64,000 nt of DNA from Trema orientale (lineage: Eukaryota > Streptophyta > Magnoliopsida > Rosales > Cannabaceae), in NCBI GenBank assembly GCA_002914845.1, contig JXTC01000276.1, positions 52,936 to 116,935 of the forward strand, written 5' to 3'. The translations under genes were made by a program, and so were the position numbers. Positions 43,933 to 55,000 of this stretch are shown piece by piece; position 1 is the stretch's first letter; each line of letters opens with the position of its first letter. The notes under the pieces are model-generated. The model had not been told where the DNA came from. It made no database searches and worked only from the letters and a program-made list of their open reading frames with translations.

Positions 43933-44698
43933 AATTTCAAATAATAAAATTATACAATTTTTTCAAAAAAAGAGAAGTTGCAAGGCGGCAAACTAGATTT
44001 CATAGAATTGGACTCATTGAAAATGGAGGAAGCTCAATAAGAATCATGAGACACGAATTTTTAGACCATGATAATTACTAAAACAAAATTATCTAAAAAT
44101 GGAGAGGCCAAAAAAAAAAAGAAAAAAAGAGGAGGAGGTGGGAGAAGAGAGATTTTGGAGGCCAAATAATGGAATTTAACGGAAAATGGGCTACGGTGAC
44201 ATATATAATTAGTTTTTGCTCGTAGGCTAGTTTCTGCTAGGGATGTCCAAAACAGTCCAAGTTTGATGAGGTGATCACCCCAGCGACATAATTTTTCAAA
44301 GGACAGTTTCCCTTTATCTTGCGAATTATAATATGTATGATTTTCTTTGATTTAATTAGTCCACGGGTTTCTATCTTTTGTGTGTAGACGTCTATGTGAA
44401 CAAAAATATTGGGCAACAGGGGAGAGCTAGTTGTCTTTTGTTTGCTAGCTGATTAATGTGAAAAATGACTTTGACTAACTAATTTAGCTAGCCAGATTGG
44501 ATTACGACATTCATTATAATCTTATGTATATACATGTATATAGAGTATGCTCTTTGTTTTTATTTGGTTTTTATTTTTCAAAATTTAGAACATTTTTTTT
44601 AAGAGAAAACTTATACTCTTATTTCATGTAAATACATGCCATATGGTGACATATTTAATTTGTTTTGTAAAACTTATACTTATTAAGTTAATTTAATC
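43933..44698. other. Intergenic AT-rich region
   Basis: Nothing assignable. Purine-rich stretch at 44110-44150 and homopolymers. Confidence 0.3.
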
Positions 44699-44817
44699 AT
44701 GATTATTAAAAAGAGAAACAAGGCTGCCGAGCACAAAATGCAAAACAAAAGAGAGGAGGCCAAAGGAAGAAAGACAAAATTAATCACAAGAAAAACCAGT
44801 GCCAGTGGACTAATTAT
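44699..44817 (+). promoter_or_regulatory. Displaced distal upstream block of BAHD gene 9
   Basis: GGCTGCCGAGCACAAAATGCAAAACAAAAGAGAGGAGGCCAAAGG..GAAAGAC..CCAGTG is homologous to the blocks located 0.5-0.8 kb before genes 7 and 8. The next part of that homologous region resumes only at about 48720, close to gene 9, so about 3.9 kb of repeats lie between the two halves. A frame of 94 codons here is incidental. Confidence 0.65.
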
Positions 44818-44923
44818 TGTTGGAAATAAAATAAGTTTTATTATTCACTCAAATATTATTACAAGAGAAACTCTCAATTTCACTCTTCAAGCTCACTTAC
44901 TCACTAGAAGTTATGCTTCTTTC

Positions 44924-46459
44924 TGTTGGGAAATTGAAGTTTTAATCTTACTCACTCTTATTTTGAAGATAACAAACGTTTAATTTAGTACTAATGATTT
45001 AACTTCAGTATGTAGTGAAATAGCTTTAAAAGTTCTAACTCAAGTTGATCAAGGAATCAATCTTGAAGATAGATGTGTATTGGACGTATTAGAAATAAGC
45101 TTGAAGACGGATTATGGAAAAGAGCTTGAAGACAAAGTTCAAGAATACAAAACTTAGACTAGTAAATGTTAAATACTTAGTTCTTGTACTTGAATACTTG
45201 TCTATACATAATATGATCTTAATGGCTCAAATTTTTTATAAAATTAGAAATTTCTAGACCAATACTGTCAAATTTGTTTATCTCTAATTAAAATGAGAAA
45301 TTTATTTTACACAAACTTTTAAATTAATTTATAAATTTCTATAGTATCCATATTTCATAAAAATAAATTTAAGGAGTCACAATTTTGAAAAGAATCGAAA
45401 AAGACTTGAAAGAGAATTCAAAACATGCTCTCTGGTATTTTCGGTCTACTGATTCCTTTCTAAATTTTCAGATTCGACTGTTACAACCGCACTTTCAACG
45501 GTTAGTATTTTCGGTCGACCGAAAATACACTTTCGGCCTACCGAAAATGACAGATTGTCTGTCAAACGGTCTAAAATAACTAGTTTTCATTTAAGTCTAT
45601 AAATAGAAGCTTTTCTAACACGTGAAACAAGCTTTGAATATCCTTACATTACTTATATCATATCTTCAAGTTGTTCTAATTAATTTTTGTGATCCAGACT
45701 TTTAAATCCACTTTTTCACAAAAATTAATTGAGCCAAACTAGATCATATATTGTGTTTACATCTATTTTCTCTAAGTTTACTTTGTATTAAATATTTTTG
45801 TTAGAGACAGATTCTAGTTGAGAGATTCAACAAAAACTAAATTATAATTATGAGGTGAGGTTGCCACTGGAATCTAAACAACCCGATTTAGGTGAGGTTG
45901 CCACCAGAGTCTAAACAACCCAAGTGTAGGTGAGGTTGTCACCGGAGTCTAAAAAAACCGTGAGTTGGTGAGATTGGTACTATTGTCTAAACAATCCGTG
46001 TAGGTGAGGATTGGCACTAGAGTCAAAATAATTTAAAGTTAGACGTGATAGAGCTGGAGTCAATACTATTGTAAAGGCGTGGGTGAGCCTAAGAAGAATT
46101 CACTCTGTTTGTAAAAGGATCGGTCAATCCCACAATTTTGATCCGAATAGCGGAAGCTCAAAGCAAGTTGCCGAGGGCCGGGGACGTAGGCAAACCGTCG
46201 TGTTTGTCAAACCTCGTAAAAACTGAGTTTGTATTTTCTCTATCCCTACACTCTTTACTTTAATACAAACTATTTGATTGTGTGTTTGTTATTTATTGTG
46301 CTTAATTGACTTGGTATTATTGTTATATATTTAGTATTATTGTTTACTTGGCTTCAAAGTTTAAAATAGTGGTCTATGGTTTTACATAGTTGAAAAGTTT
46401 CTCAAAAACTTTTAAAACCCAATTTACCCCCCTCTTGGGTAGTCGATCTTGGGCTAACA
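44924..46459 (+). mobile_element. Copia-type solo LTR (1,536 bp) nested in another LTR
   Basis: Begins TGTTGGGAAATTGAAG and ends with CCCAATTTACCCCCCTCTTGGG, GATCTTGGGCTAACA. The 'acccaatttaccccc.ctcttggg' end is characteristic of large Copia (SIRE/Tork-like) LTRs. The left part has the GAAGACAAAGTTCAAG words seen in such LTRs. Flanks CTTTC (44919-44923) and ATTTC (46460-46464) agree at four of five bases. No internal coding region remains. Confidence 0.8.
45853..46035. repeat. Minisatellite of about 40-bp units inside the Copia LTR
   Basis: About five diverged units of the form GGTGAGGTTGCCACYGGARTCTAAACAACCC follow one another (starting near 45853, 45890, 45930, 45970 and 46003). Units diverge progressively to the right. 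Confidence 0.8.
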
Positions 46460-46831
46460 ATTTCTCTCTTCACTTCACGCTTAGAAGTTTTGCTTCTTAC
46501 TTGATGCTTAGAATCCAAATGGAGAGGGATATTTATACTACATGAGAAACAAGGAGAACCACACAAATAAACAATTACAAAAATCCTTAAGCTACACATA
46601 TTTTCTTTTACACTCTTCTAATAATAATCTAAGTAATCAAATGATTCACATATATAAAACTAATATCTAGCAAATACTATAAGGTTCTAGGTAGAAGGCT
46701 TCTTCAATTTGGACTTAGACTTCCTCTTTTATGGACTTTGCATTTGGGCTAACTCCAACTTATTAGACCTCATAGTGATTGGCTTAGAACACTTCTTATG
46801 AGCTTTAAACAAGTTTATTTTCAACAATTAT

Positions 46832-46876
46832 AATTCTTTACTCAGTTTGTTAGTATCCCCTACTTGCTCTTGCGCT
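46832..46876. other. Short host segment between two insertions
   Basis: The bases TCAGTTTGTTAGTATCCCC resemble the CTTGTTTTGTTAGTATTCCC block in the upstream regions of genes 1 and 2. It is therefore probably original promoter sequence trapped between the solo LTR and the CACTA-like element. Confidence 0.4.
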
Positions 46877-48584
46877 TTAGCTCAATAAAAAGGGAATTAA
46901 GCGGCATAAAAAGTCGCCACTATAAAGTCGCCATTAAATTCACTGGTATAAATATCTATAGCGGCGACACTTTATGTCGCAATATTTAATTACCCTATAA
47001 CGGCTATTTTTTGTCGCCGTTTTAGAGTTTTTTTTTTAAAAATATTTTAAATTAGTTTTAAAATGAGAAATTAAAAATAATTATATTTTAAATTAATTAA
47101 ATTAATATAGATATTAATAATTAATATAATTAAATACTATATATTTTAATAACATTAATTAATATTAAAAATAATTACATTAAGAGTTGTCTAAAATTAA
47201 AGTAAGTATATACAACAAGTAATTAAGTAGTTATAATAACCATAAATGTTATACAATAAAATCATGTAAACATATATATAATAACCATAAATTGTGACTT
47301 TTTTTAAAAATTACAATACTAATTTTTAACATAACAAATTATCAAAAAAAACAAAACAAAACAAAAACAAAAAATAAAAATTAACTGGACTGATTTGGGT
47401 GGCTAGCAGCAGTGGATGAGGGTGGATGGCGGTGGTGGTTATTGGCAATGGTGGTGACTAGACCCAATAAAAAGAAACAAAAATTAAAAAAAAACAAGAG
47501 AAAGAAAGTGAGATGGATAAAAAGATAGAAAATATACCTTATAGAGAGATGAAAATGAATTTATAGTGAGAAGGAGATGCAGTGCTTGTGAGAGGGAGGT
47601 TGAGATTTTGACAGAAGGAAATCGGAGAGAGAGAATGACTATAGAGAAAGAAAGAGAATATGAGATAGAAAAGAGGAAGAAGAAGTGGTTTCTGGGTTGA
47701 ATAAAACGGCCAGATCTAAAGCGGCGATTTTTATCGCCGCTATAAACCCAATGTCACTGCTATAAATGAAATACCCCATTTTATTTAAGTTTATAAAATT
47801 TATGGCCGTCATTTTACCTGCCTAAAATTTCACAAAAAAATTAAGTCGTCGCTTTAGGGTTCAGAATTAATTTAAAATATTACTTTCATTAATTATTCAT
47901 AATTAATTTTATAATTATTTTTTTTAAAAAAAATATAAAGTCTAAAGCGGCGACTATTAGGCTAGATATTTTTATCTTGGCGCTCATTTAATTATTTTTT
48001 ATGAGGAAAATAGTGGTGCCAGTAAATAATGAAAAACTTAAAGTGGGAACAAAAGTCGCCCCTTTAGGATAAATATTTTTACCCCTAATTCTCTTGGAGC
48101 CATTTTTTTTTTTTTAGAAAATAGTGACGCTAATAAATAATGAAAATTTTAAACTGAAAACCTAAAGCGGGATTTAAAGCAGCGATTTTTGTCCTTACTT
48201 TAGGTTTTTCAGTTTAAAGCGGCGACAATAGTCGCCCCTTTAGAGTAAGTATTTTCACCTTCAATTCTCTTGGCGCCATTTCAATTTTTTTTTTTTTTGG
48301 AAAATAGTGGTGTCAATAAATAATGAAAATTTTAAATAGAAAAGCTTAAAGTAGGGACAAAAGTAGCTGCTTTAAACTGAAAAACCTAAAATAGGGACAG
48401 AAAGTCACCGCTTTAAATTGAAAATCCTAAAGTAGGGACAAATGTCACCGCTTTAGGGTTTTTTAATATTCGAAGAGTCTTTTGTAATAAGCAGCATCTT
48501 TCTGATTCTCGCCTGTTTTTCTAAAGCGGCGACAAATTGTCGCCGGTATAGGCATCGTCGCTCTATTGCATTTTTGTTGTAGTA
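46877..48584. mobile_element. CACTA-like non-autonomous element
   Basis: Both ends carry many copies, in both orientations, of AGCGGCGAC-type words (AAAGTCGCCACTATAAAGTCGCC at the left, CTAAAGCGGCGACAAATTGTCGCCGG at the right), as in CACTA subterminal regions. The right end is TTTTTGTTGTAGTA, the mirror of CACTACAACAAAAA with the last base changed; the left end is degenerate. Between 47980 and 48480 a 110-170-bp block (GGCGCCATTT..AAATAGTGG..AATAAATAATGAAAATTTTAAA) is repeated about three times. No transposase is seen. Confidence 0.6.
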
Positions 48585-48596
48585 CACATGCTTAGG

Positions 48597-48722
48597 GATG
48601 TGTGTGTGAGTTTAGGGGGGGGGTCAGGGGTTCAAGCCTTGGTAGTGTGTGTGTGTGATATTTTCTTTTAAATTTATAGTAAGTGGTGGTCATTAGTTAA
48701 GCCTCACTTTAAAAAAAAAAAA
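48597..48722 (+). mobile_element. SINE-like element (same family as 35109 and 53117)
   Basis: Has a B-box-like GGGGTTCAAGCCTTGG, then GTGTGTGTGTG, and the family 3' end AGTAAGTGGTGGTCATTAGTTAAGCC with a CTCACTTT-A(12) tail. A run of nine G stands before the B box. The A-box end is incomplete. Confidence 0.6.
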
Positions 48723-49774
48723 TTATAGATGCATAAAAAATCTCGTCAACTATCCTTACTAATTGTGTACTCATTTGATCACAAACACATCGACTAAATC
48801 AAAGAAACGTACAAATTTATTGAATCCTGCAGCATTAAATTAATTAACAACGTAATGAAACGTAAACAATCAATCACATTTTGGTGTTATTAAACGTAGC
48901 AACATTTTGAATATCGATAGTAGTAAATGATTTTTTTAGGGATATTAATTGTTATACTTAATTTTTTTAGACGATAGTTAACTGAAATTTAAAGCAAACA
49001 AAAATAGGGAAATATATATAGATATATATGTTTTTTTTCTGAATAAACGATGCAAGGAAAAAGATATATTCTATGTTGGAGTTTTGTGTTGTTAAAATAC
49101 AAAGAAAAGAGACTTTGTTAAAATATACAAATCTTTGCTCATGCCTTTAGTCCCATATTGGAAAAGAAATAAAAATTGAGACACTTTGTAAGTGGTTCCA
49201 CACTTTTAGAGAGGGTAACGACCCTACAAGGGAAGACTCCCTTGTGGCTTGCGCATGTGTGAGTGGACAGTGAGAAGCAATATTAATTACTTGTTTCAAG
49301 TATAAATCGCAAACGAAGTAATGAAAACTCAATAGCTAGCCTAAATTAAAGGAAAATTAGCTAGGCCTTGTACGGAATTTTTGCAGTGGGTCTGTTTTTT
49401 AAGATCCGGTATAGTAAAATAAAGAGGCCGGAGTGTTTTATAGATAGTCATTTCTAAACACTTTTAAAAACAAAGATATCACTTCTGGATAATGCAAGAG
49501 GATCCGTCAGAAACTAAGAATCGGAAATATTATGGGTTAGGAATGCGGTGAAATCGAGAAAAACTTACATGCAATTCATTATATATGTATATAAACAAAT
49601 GTTAGTTGAGTGGCCACCTTTTCGTACATTAATCATAAACAACGAAAATTGTGTTATCCAATTGTAATAATCGCATAAAAAACAAATTTTCTTGTTGCAA
49701 GGAATCACATTTTCCTTTTTTCTTTTTCCCTCTTGAAAGGACAAGGAATCACATTTTCTTGTTACGACGTACAC
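48723..49774. other. Proximal upstream region of BAHD gene 9
   Basis: The first 150 bases (TGCATAAAAAATCTCGTCAAC.., CATCGACTAAATCAAAGAAACG) match the equivalent part of the gene 7 and 8 promoters. From about 49074 to 49345 there is an inserted LTR-like stretch (TGTTGGAGTTTTGTG, then GTCCCATATTGGAAAAG, GTAAGTGGTTCCACACTTTTAGAG). It has the style of an LTR promoter, but I could not find its ends. No gene. Confidence 0.45.
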
Positions 49775-49782
49775 TATAAATT
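49775..49782 (+). promoter_or_regulatory. TATA box of BAHD gene 9
   Basis: TATAAATT after GTACAC, 92 bases before the ATG at 49867. The leader that follows (CACACAACCAACAACGAAGT) is shared with gene 8. Confidence 0.7.
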
Positions 49783-49866
49783 CCGAGTTTTGTAATAAAA
49801 TGCACCAATATTCACACAACCAACAACGAAGTTCAATTAAAAGATTTTCAAAGTTGCGACTTGAGA

Positions 49867-51192
49867 ATGAAGGTTGAAGTTGAAGTAATCTACAATGAGA
49901 GTATCAAACCCTCATCTCCAACCCCTGAACATCTTCGCCATTATCAGCTATCCTTCCTTGATCAACTCTCTCCCCATACCTACAATCCTTTAGTCTTTTT
50001 CTATGAATTAGACGAAGATCAACAAGATGAGTCCACCATCAATGAAGCATCAAACAAGATTAAGAAGTCTTTATCGGAGGTCTTAACCCTTTTCTACCCT
50101 CTAGCCGGGCGAGTCAAGAACAACCGATTCATTGACTGTAACGACGAGGGAGTTTCCTACACAGTAGCCCGAGTCAACTCCACTTGTCATCTTTCCGATA
50201 CCATCAAGAACCCTCTCCCCAGTGAACTCCGTAAGTTCCTTCCATTTGAACTCCACCCTCTCACGGAATTTGTCCTAGGCGTCCAACTCAACATCTTCAA
50301 ACACGGCGGAATCGCCGTTGGCTTATGCCTTTCGCATCAGATCGCCGACGCGCTATCTTGTATTGTGTTCGTCAAAACTTGGGTAGCCGTCGCTCGTGGA
50401 GAAGCTGATAATGTAGCCCGCCCTGAATTTGTTTCAGCCAAGCTCTTCCCGCCCTTGGATAACTCCGAGTTTGATCCAAACCTAGGGATCACAAAAACGG
50501 CAGTATCAAAGAGGTTTGTGTTTGAAGCCTCTACGATTGAGGCCATTAGGTCAAAGTACGAGGAGAAAACACGCTTGGAGGGTGAGAGGCGGCCGTCACG
50601 AGTGGAGGCCTTATCTGCTTTCATATGGAGTCGTTACGTGGCGGCAACCAGCGACGAACATTCTGCCAAATCCGAGAAGGTTTACATGGTCGTTCTTCCC
50701 GTTAATCTTCGTCGAAAATTCGAGCCGCTGCTTCCCGAACATTCTTTCGGAAACCTTTATCGGGTCAGCTACTCAATGTTTCCTTCATCGACCTTAAGTG
50801 GGGAAGAGAACTTCGGTTATGTGGCGTTGAAGAAAATAAGAGAAGGTCTTGAAATGGTGGACATGGATTATTTGCGAAAGGTGCAACAAGGAGAAGATTT
50901 GCACTTGGAATTCCTCATGGAATCGGCAAAGGAGATATTTATGAAGGGAGAGCAATTGATTCCGTTTAGCTTCACTAGCCTGTGTAGATTTCCTCTGTAT
51001 GATGCTGACTTTGGTTGGGGGAAGCCCGCATGGGTCAGCTCAGCCACATTGACTTTCGATAATCTTGTTGCTTTCATGGACACGAAAGCTGGTAATGGAA
51101 TAGAAGCATATATTGGATTAAAGGAAGAGGACATGGCTAAGCTTGAAGACGACAAGGAGTTCATTAAAGCCGTTTCTCGCCCACTACTGTGA
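49867..51192 (+). CDS. BAHD acyltransferase, vinorine synthase-like (array gene 9)
   Basis: A complete intron-less gene of 441 residues in the gene 7-9 group. HQIAD is at 157-161 and DFGWG at 381-385, followed by KP. The ATG at 49867 aligns with the other copies; the codon two positions upstream is TTG. It has the acidic insertion DEDQQDESTIN and a shorter MFPSSTLSGEEN version of the Ser-rich insertion. SNEIIKPSS reads YNESIKPSS. The C-terminus ends KAVSRPLL and not SPVGC, because the last codons differ; the copied flank TGCTAGACG follows the stop. PPLPEHSF reads PLLPEHSF. Expected cytosolic acyl-CoA-dependent O-acyltransferase; substrate unknown. Confidence 0.95.
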   Translation: MKVEVEVIYNESIKPSSPTPEHLRHYQLSFLDQLSPHTYNPLVFFYELDEDQQDESTINEASNKIKKSLSEVLTLFYPLAGRVKNNRFIDCNDEGVSYTVARVNSTCHLSDTIKNPLPSELRKFLPFELHPLTEFVLGVQLNIFKHGGIAVGLCLSHQIADALSCIVFVKTWVAVARGEADNVARPEFVSAKLFPPLDNSEFDPNLGITKTAVSKRFVFEASTIEAIRSKYEEKTRLEGERRPSRVEALSAFIWSRYVAATSDEHSAKSEKVYMVVLPVNLRRKFEPLLPEHSFGNLYRVSYSMFPSSTLSGEENFGYVALKKIREGLEMVDMDYLRKVQQGEDLHLEFLMESAKEIFMKGEQLIPFSFTSLCRFPLYDADFGWGKPAWVSSATLTFDNLVAFMDTKAGNGIEAYIGLKEEDMAKLEDDKEFIKAVSRPLL

Positions 51193-53116
51193 TGCTAGAC
51201 GGTCGGGGAATTAAGGAAGGTGGACCTGTACAAGCTATACGTACACACTATTTTCGGTGTTTATAAGTATGAAATAATTTGGTAACTTCACAATGTTTAG
51301 CAGCTATATATTGGTGCTTCTATGGAAAACACGCTAAAGATCTTGGTGTACATTTTGTGATGCTGGTAGCGGAAGATTTACAATTTACTCTAATTAATAA
51401 TTTGTACATATATGTCAATATGTTTCTGTGTATATATATTTGCTCGTAATTGGGCTAGTTGTGTGAGCCTGGCACAGATTGTGTAAAATCTACCTCAAGA
51501 AATCTTAGTTCAAATGTATTTATTTTCAAGTAAAACACGTATTGTTTACAGTTAATTTAGTCCTGTTTGAATGCACTCTTCAAAATAATTAAATCTTTTT
51601 AAGGGAAATAGTTGATTTTATTGAGTTATGATTTATCGAATTGTTTTCTAATGGTTCGTGCTATGTCCTTATGATGAGACAACCAAAAAAAAAAAAAAAA
51701 AAAGATGAGAATGAACTTCGATAAAAGGATATAATGACCTTTTAATTTCTTTTCTTGTTTGATAATCTTTCGCTGATTTTACACGTATCTTACCTAATTT
51801 TGTTTAAGATAGACTAAGCTAAAAGATGAAAACTATAAATTAAAGAATTTTGTTTACTTTTTATATATTAAGTGTAAATAACCTTGTTGACATAATAATT
51901 CATGATGAAAATAGACTACCGTGGATCGGTATAGTTTTTTATGCTACACGAACCAATGCAATATAATAAATTCATATGCATTTTATGAAACTATTAAGTA
52001 TAGAACAAATTGACCTTGGGGAAAAAACAAAAAACAAAAAAGAGGAACTCAACTCGTGTACTCTAATTTGTCTTTTAATTAATACCAACTTATATAAAAG
52101 TATGTTGCTACTATTTTTTTATTGACAAGTTTTTTTAAGTGGATTAAAAGAAAATTGTTGTTACCAAATGAATGAACATTTTGACATATGTGATGTAAAA
52201 TACATTGATATCTGAATTGAGATTTGTGTTTAATTAAGGGGAAATACCAAAAAAAAAAAAAAAAAAGCCCAAATGTGCTTAAGCAAAATACTTGTTTCCA
52301 CCTCGTGTTTTACAAAATACGTCTCAAATTATCAAATTGGATCATAATTATTCTTTGAGTCAGATATGATCAAAAATATGTTCAAAAGACACTAATAATT
52401 TTAGTCAAAGTTAATAAATCAGTAGTACGTCCTTAATAAGCCTAAAACCAAGTTAATAAATTCGAATATTGGAGATTTAAGTTATTTTGTTATAGGTTTG
52501 ATTATTTGTTCGGGATACTTTGATTAATATTTTCAGATAATTAAACATAAACAAAAGTAAATGAAACTTGTCATATTGGACAATTTTGATCAAATTTGAC
52601 ATGCATTTTGTATTTATTAAAACGCAAGTCATTTTATTTTATTATTTCTTGTTTAGATAAGAATTTTCAACTAGATAATTAGATTCCAAAATTAATGCTG
52701 ATTTGAGTAAAAATACACCAAAAGAATAAGCTTTTATGCTGACTAGTGGGTCTTACTAAAGCCAGCTAGGAAACTTTAAATTTACAATTAAAAAAATTTA
52801 TAGAACTTTCATCTTCGAATAATAATTCATGATCATCAACAATCGAGTTAATAGAAAAAAGGAAAAAAAAAAAAAAACAATTGTCAAGAACTTAAACAAT
52901 CAAGCTATTAACGAGTTATAAAACAAAACATCAAGATAATATTGAATCTTTCAAAATAAATTATGCTCATTGTCTTCCAAGAGGGTTAATTAAGTTTTTT
53001 TTTTTCGGCTGTATAAGGGACAAAAGGAAAAACGAGGTCACGAGTCTTTTTTATTAGAAGAAGAATGTTAATTAGTTGTCGAATTATATTTTATTAATTT
53101 AGGGTAGCATAATGCA
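51193..53116. other. Intergenic AT-rich region
   Basis: After the 3' flank of gene 9 I see no gene or assignable repeat, only A runs near 51686, 52251 and 52866. Confidence 0.35.
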
Positions 53117-53268
53117 ATTTTTTTTCAAATAGTAGAGCTTAACTAATAACCACCACTTGTTATAAAGTAAAAGAAAACAATTCACATACCTGTTATTACC
53201 AAAGTTTGAACTTCTGACTCCCAAATTCTCACACACATCCCTCAAATCTTGAACCAATTGAAGGTAAC
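53117..53268 (-). mobile_element. SINE-like element, minus strand (same family as 48597)
   Basis: On the minus strand: an A-box-like TTCAATTGGTTCAAGATTTGAG, GGATGTGTGTGAGAATTTGGG, a B-box-like AGAAGTTCAAACTTTGG, and the family end AACAAGTGGTGGTTATTAGTTAAGC, then an A-rich tail (T run on the + strand at 53117-53124). The most complete of the three copies. No target duplication could be read with confidence. Confidence 0.65.
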
Positions 53269-53282
53269 ACGACTTAAATTCA

Positions 53283-54558
53283 TGTTAGAAAATGGGTTAA
53301 GAATTTAATATGGGCTTGGCTTGGGCTTGGAAGCCCAAGTGAATTATAAAGGCTAAATTTGTTATAAAACTCATTTTCATGAACTATTTTGAAGCTAAAA
53401 AATGAGTGGGACCCACATCTTGTTGATGAAAGTTTTTGGTGAATTCTTGTTCTCCTCCGCGAGGACATCGATTTTGTATATTCACACGCTCAAAATGGTG
53501 CACGGATGAATGAGAAATTGTTACTCAAAAGTGCACCATTGGAATTGAAAAATGAAAGGAAAAAAACAAGAAGTCCGACATTGGTGGGAGAAGCTTGTTC
53601 CTAATAGTTTATATAGAGCCATGTTTTGTGATGGTGGTAAGAATAACTACTACAGATGCTCTCTCAGGTGCGCGCAGGAGGGGAAGGTGCAAATCATTGG
53701 GCTTGGGCTTGGATTTGTATGGGCTCGTGTGTGCTTGCACCTGCGGACACGAATGCCGGGTCAAGAACTTGGACTCTTATAAACCTAATTAATTTTTTTT
53801 TCAATTCTGCTTCAATTTGGTCAGTTACATGTAAAACTGCCAAGTCTTATAACCAGATTAATGTTTTGATGCTCGAAACAATCAAAGCATGATGAATATG
53901 ACGTTTTGCCATGGCTGTTAATGGCTATAAAAAATGTTTGTAACAGCCATATTTATGGCTAAAAACGTTTGGAGATTAATAGACAAGTTTTCTGATTTTG
54001 CTAACAAGTCCCCTCTTTGGAGATTATAGAAGGAGAGCTTCTCCTCCTCATTCTATACACCAACGAAAATCAGAGTATTCCTATCTGATTCTCTCCATCA
54101 TTCTCTCTAAAGCCTCTAGTTGTTAGTGTTCTTGAGTTCTTCGGGTTTCTAGCTAAAGTTCTTCGAATATTTAGGAATTTCGTAGCTAGATCTCTTAGTG
54201 TGTTAGAGTTCATAATAATCTAGTTCGTAGAGCAGAGGTGTTAGTGTTTCACTTGCTGCTCTTGGTCGTTGTATCCTGGGAAACTGTCGCTTGCAAAATC
54301 CTCAAGCATTTCTAGTGGAGAGAGCGAATTAGTTTTAAGGACTCTGTGTGATACACAGGCTTCGGCTGTTAACAAAATTTTTTTTATTTTACAAAAATAC
54401 TAGTTTTGAAGTATTGCCAAAATACTGCTCAAGGTTGGAGCATAAAACCTTTTGGTAACTCTATATTTAAAGTTTGTTATAATCAATTGTAACCTTATTG
54501 CATGTTATTTATTATACTTATTTGCAACCTAATAAATTGCATGTTTTTATTTCCTACA
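53283..54558 (+). mobile_element. Solo LTR (1,276 bp) with ATTCA target duplication
   Basis: Starts TGTTAGAAAATGGG and ends TTATTTCCTACA, with perfect 5-bp repeats ATTCA at 53278-53282 and 54559-54563. It contains a promoter-like stretch (GTCCGACATTGGTGGGAG.. and TTATATAGAGCC near 53609) on the + strand, but no gag-pol. It ends 442 bases before the ATG of BAHD gene 10. The open frames inside (53552-53892) show no family features. Confidence 0.85.
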
Positions 54559-54938
54559 ATTCAAACACTACAAAATCTAATACGTTCTGTTTTACCCATT
54601 ATTTTCAATTTTTTTTATTTCCAAAAAAATTAGTTTCGATATTATGGATTAGCAATTAGGACATTCGTACTGATATATATGTTCCTTTGCATTACGTGAT
54701 ATTGTTTTGAAAAAAAAATACTATTAATCTAAAGTCCTACAGCTGTATAATTCTAGAAGGCAGGCCGCCCAAAAGATTCTCTGGATCTTTCTCGGGCAAC
54801 TACAACACTATACTAACACGAGAACAAGTCAACTTAAGTGAGTTTATTGTTTCAATGGCATTACGCGGTCATTACTATTAGTTACGTGGATGAACAAGTA
54901 TTGTGTTGTTTAAAGTTTTTATAATATGACGCTGCATA

Positions 54939-54946
54939 TATAAATA
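54939..54946 (+). promoter_or_regulatory. TATA box of BAHD gene 10
   Basis: TATAAATA within CATATATAAATATAG, 62 bases before the ATG at 55001. Context differs from that of genes 1-9, as do the upstream sequences. Confidence 0.6.
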
Positions 54947-55000
54947 TAGACAAATATAACACTCATTTACACCGAACATATCTTGGCACGAAGTTTGAGA

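Larger units (their letters stand above)
44818..46826. mobile_element. Solo LTR with ATTAT target duplication, host of a nested LTR
   Basis: Starts TGTTGGAAATAAAATAAG and ends TTTATTTTCAACA. Perfect 5-bp direct repeats ATTAT (44813-44817 and 46827-46831) flank it. The real element is about 473 bp (44818-44923 plus 46460-46826); the middle is a second LTR inserted later. No coding part, so it is a solo LTR or a very short LTR element. Confidence 0.85.

Noticed and set aside
53552..53892. Overlapping frames between genes 9 and 10 as a gene
   Set aside because: They lie wholly inside the solo LTR defined by ATTCA duplications and show no protein family signature.
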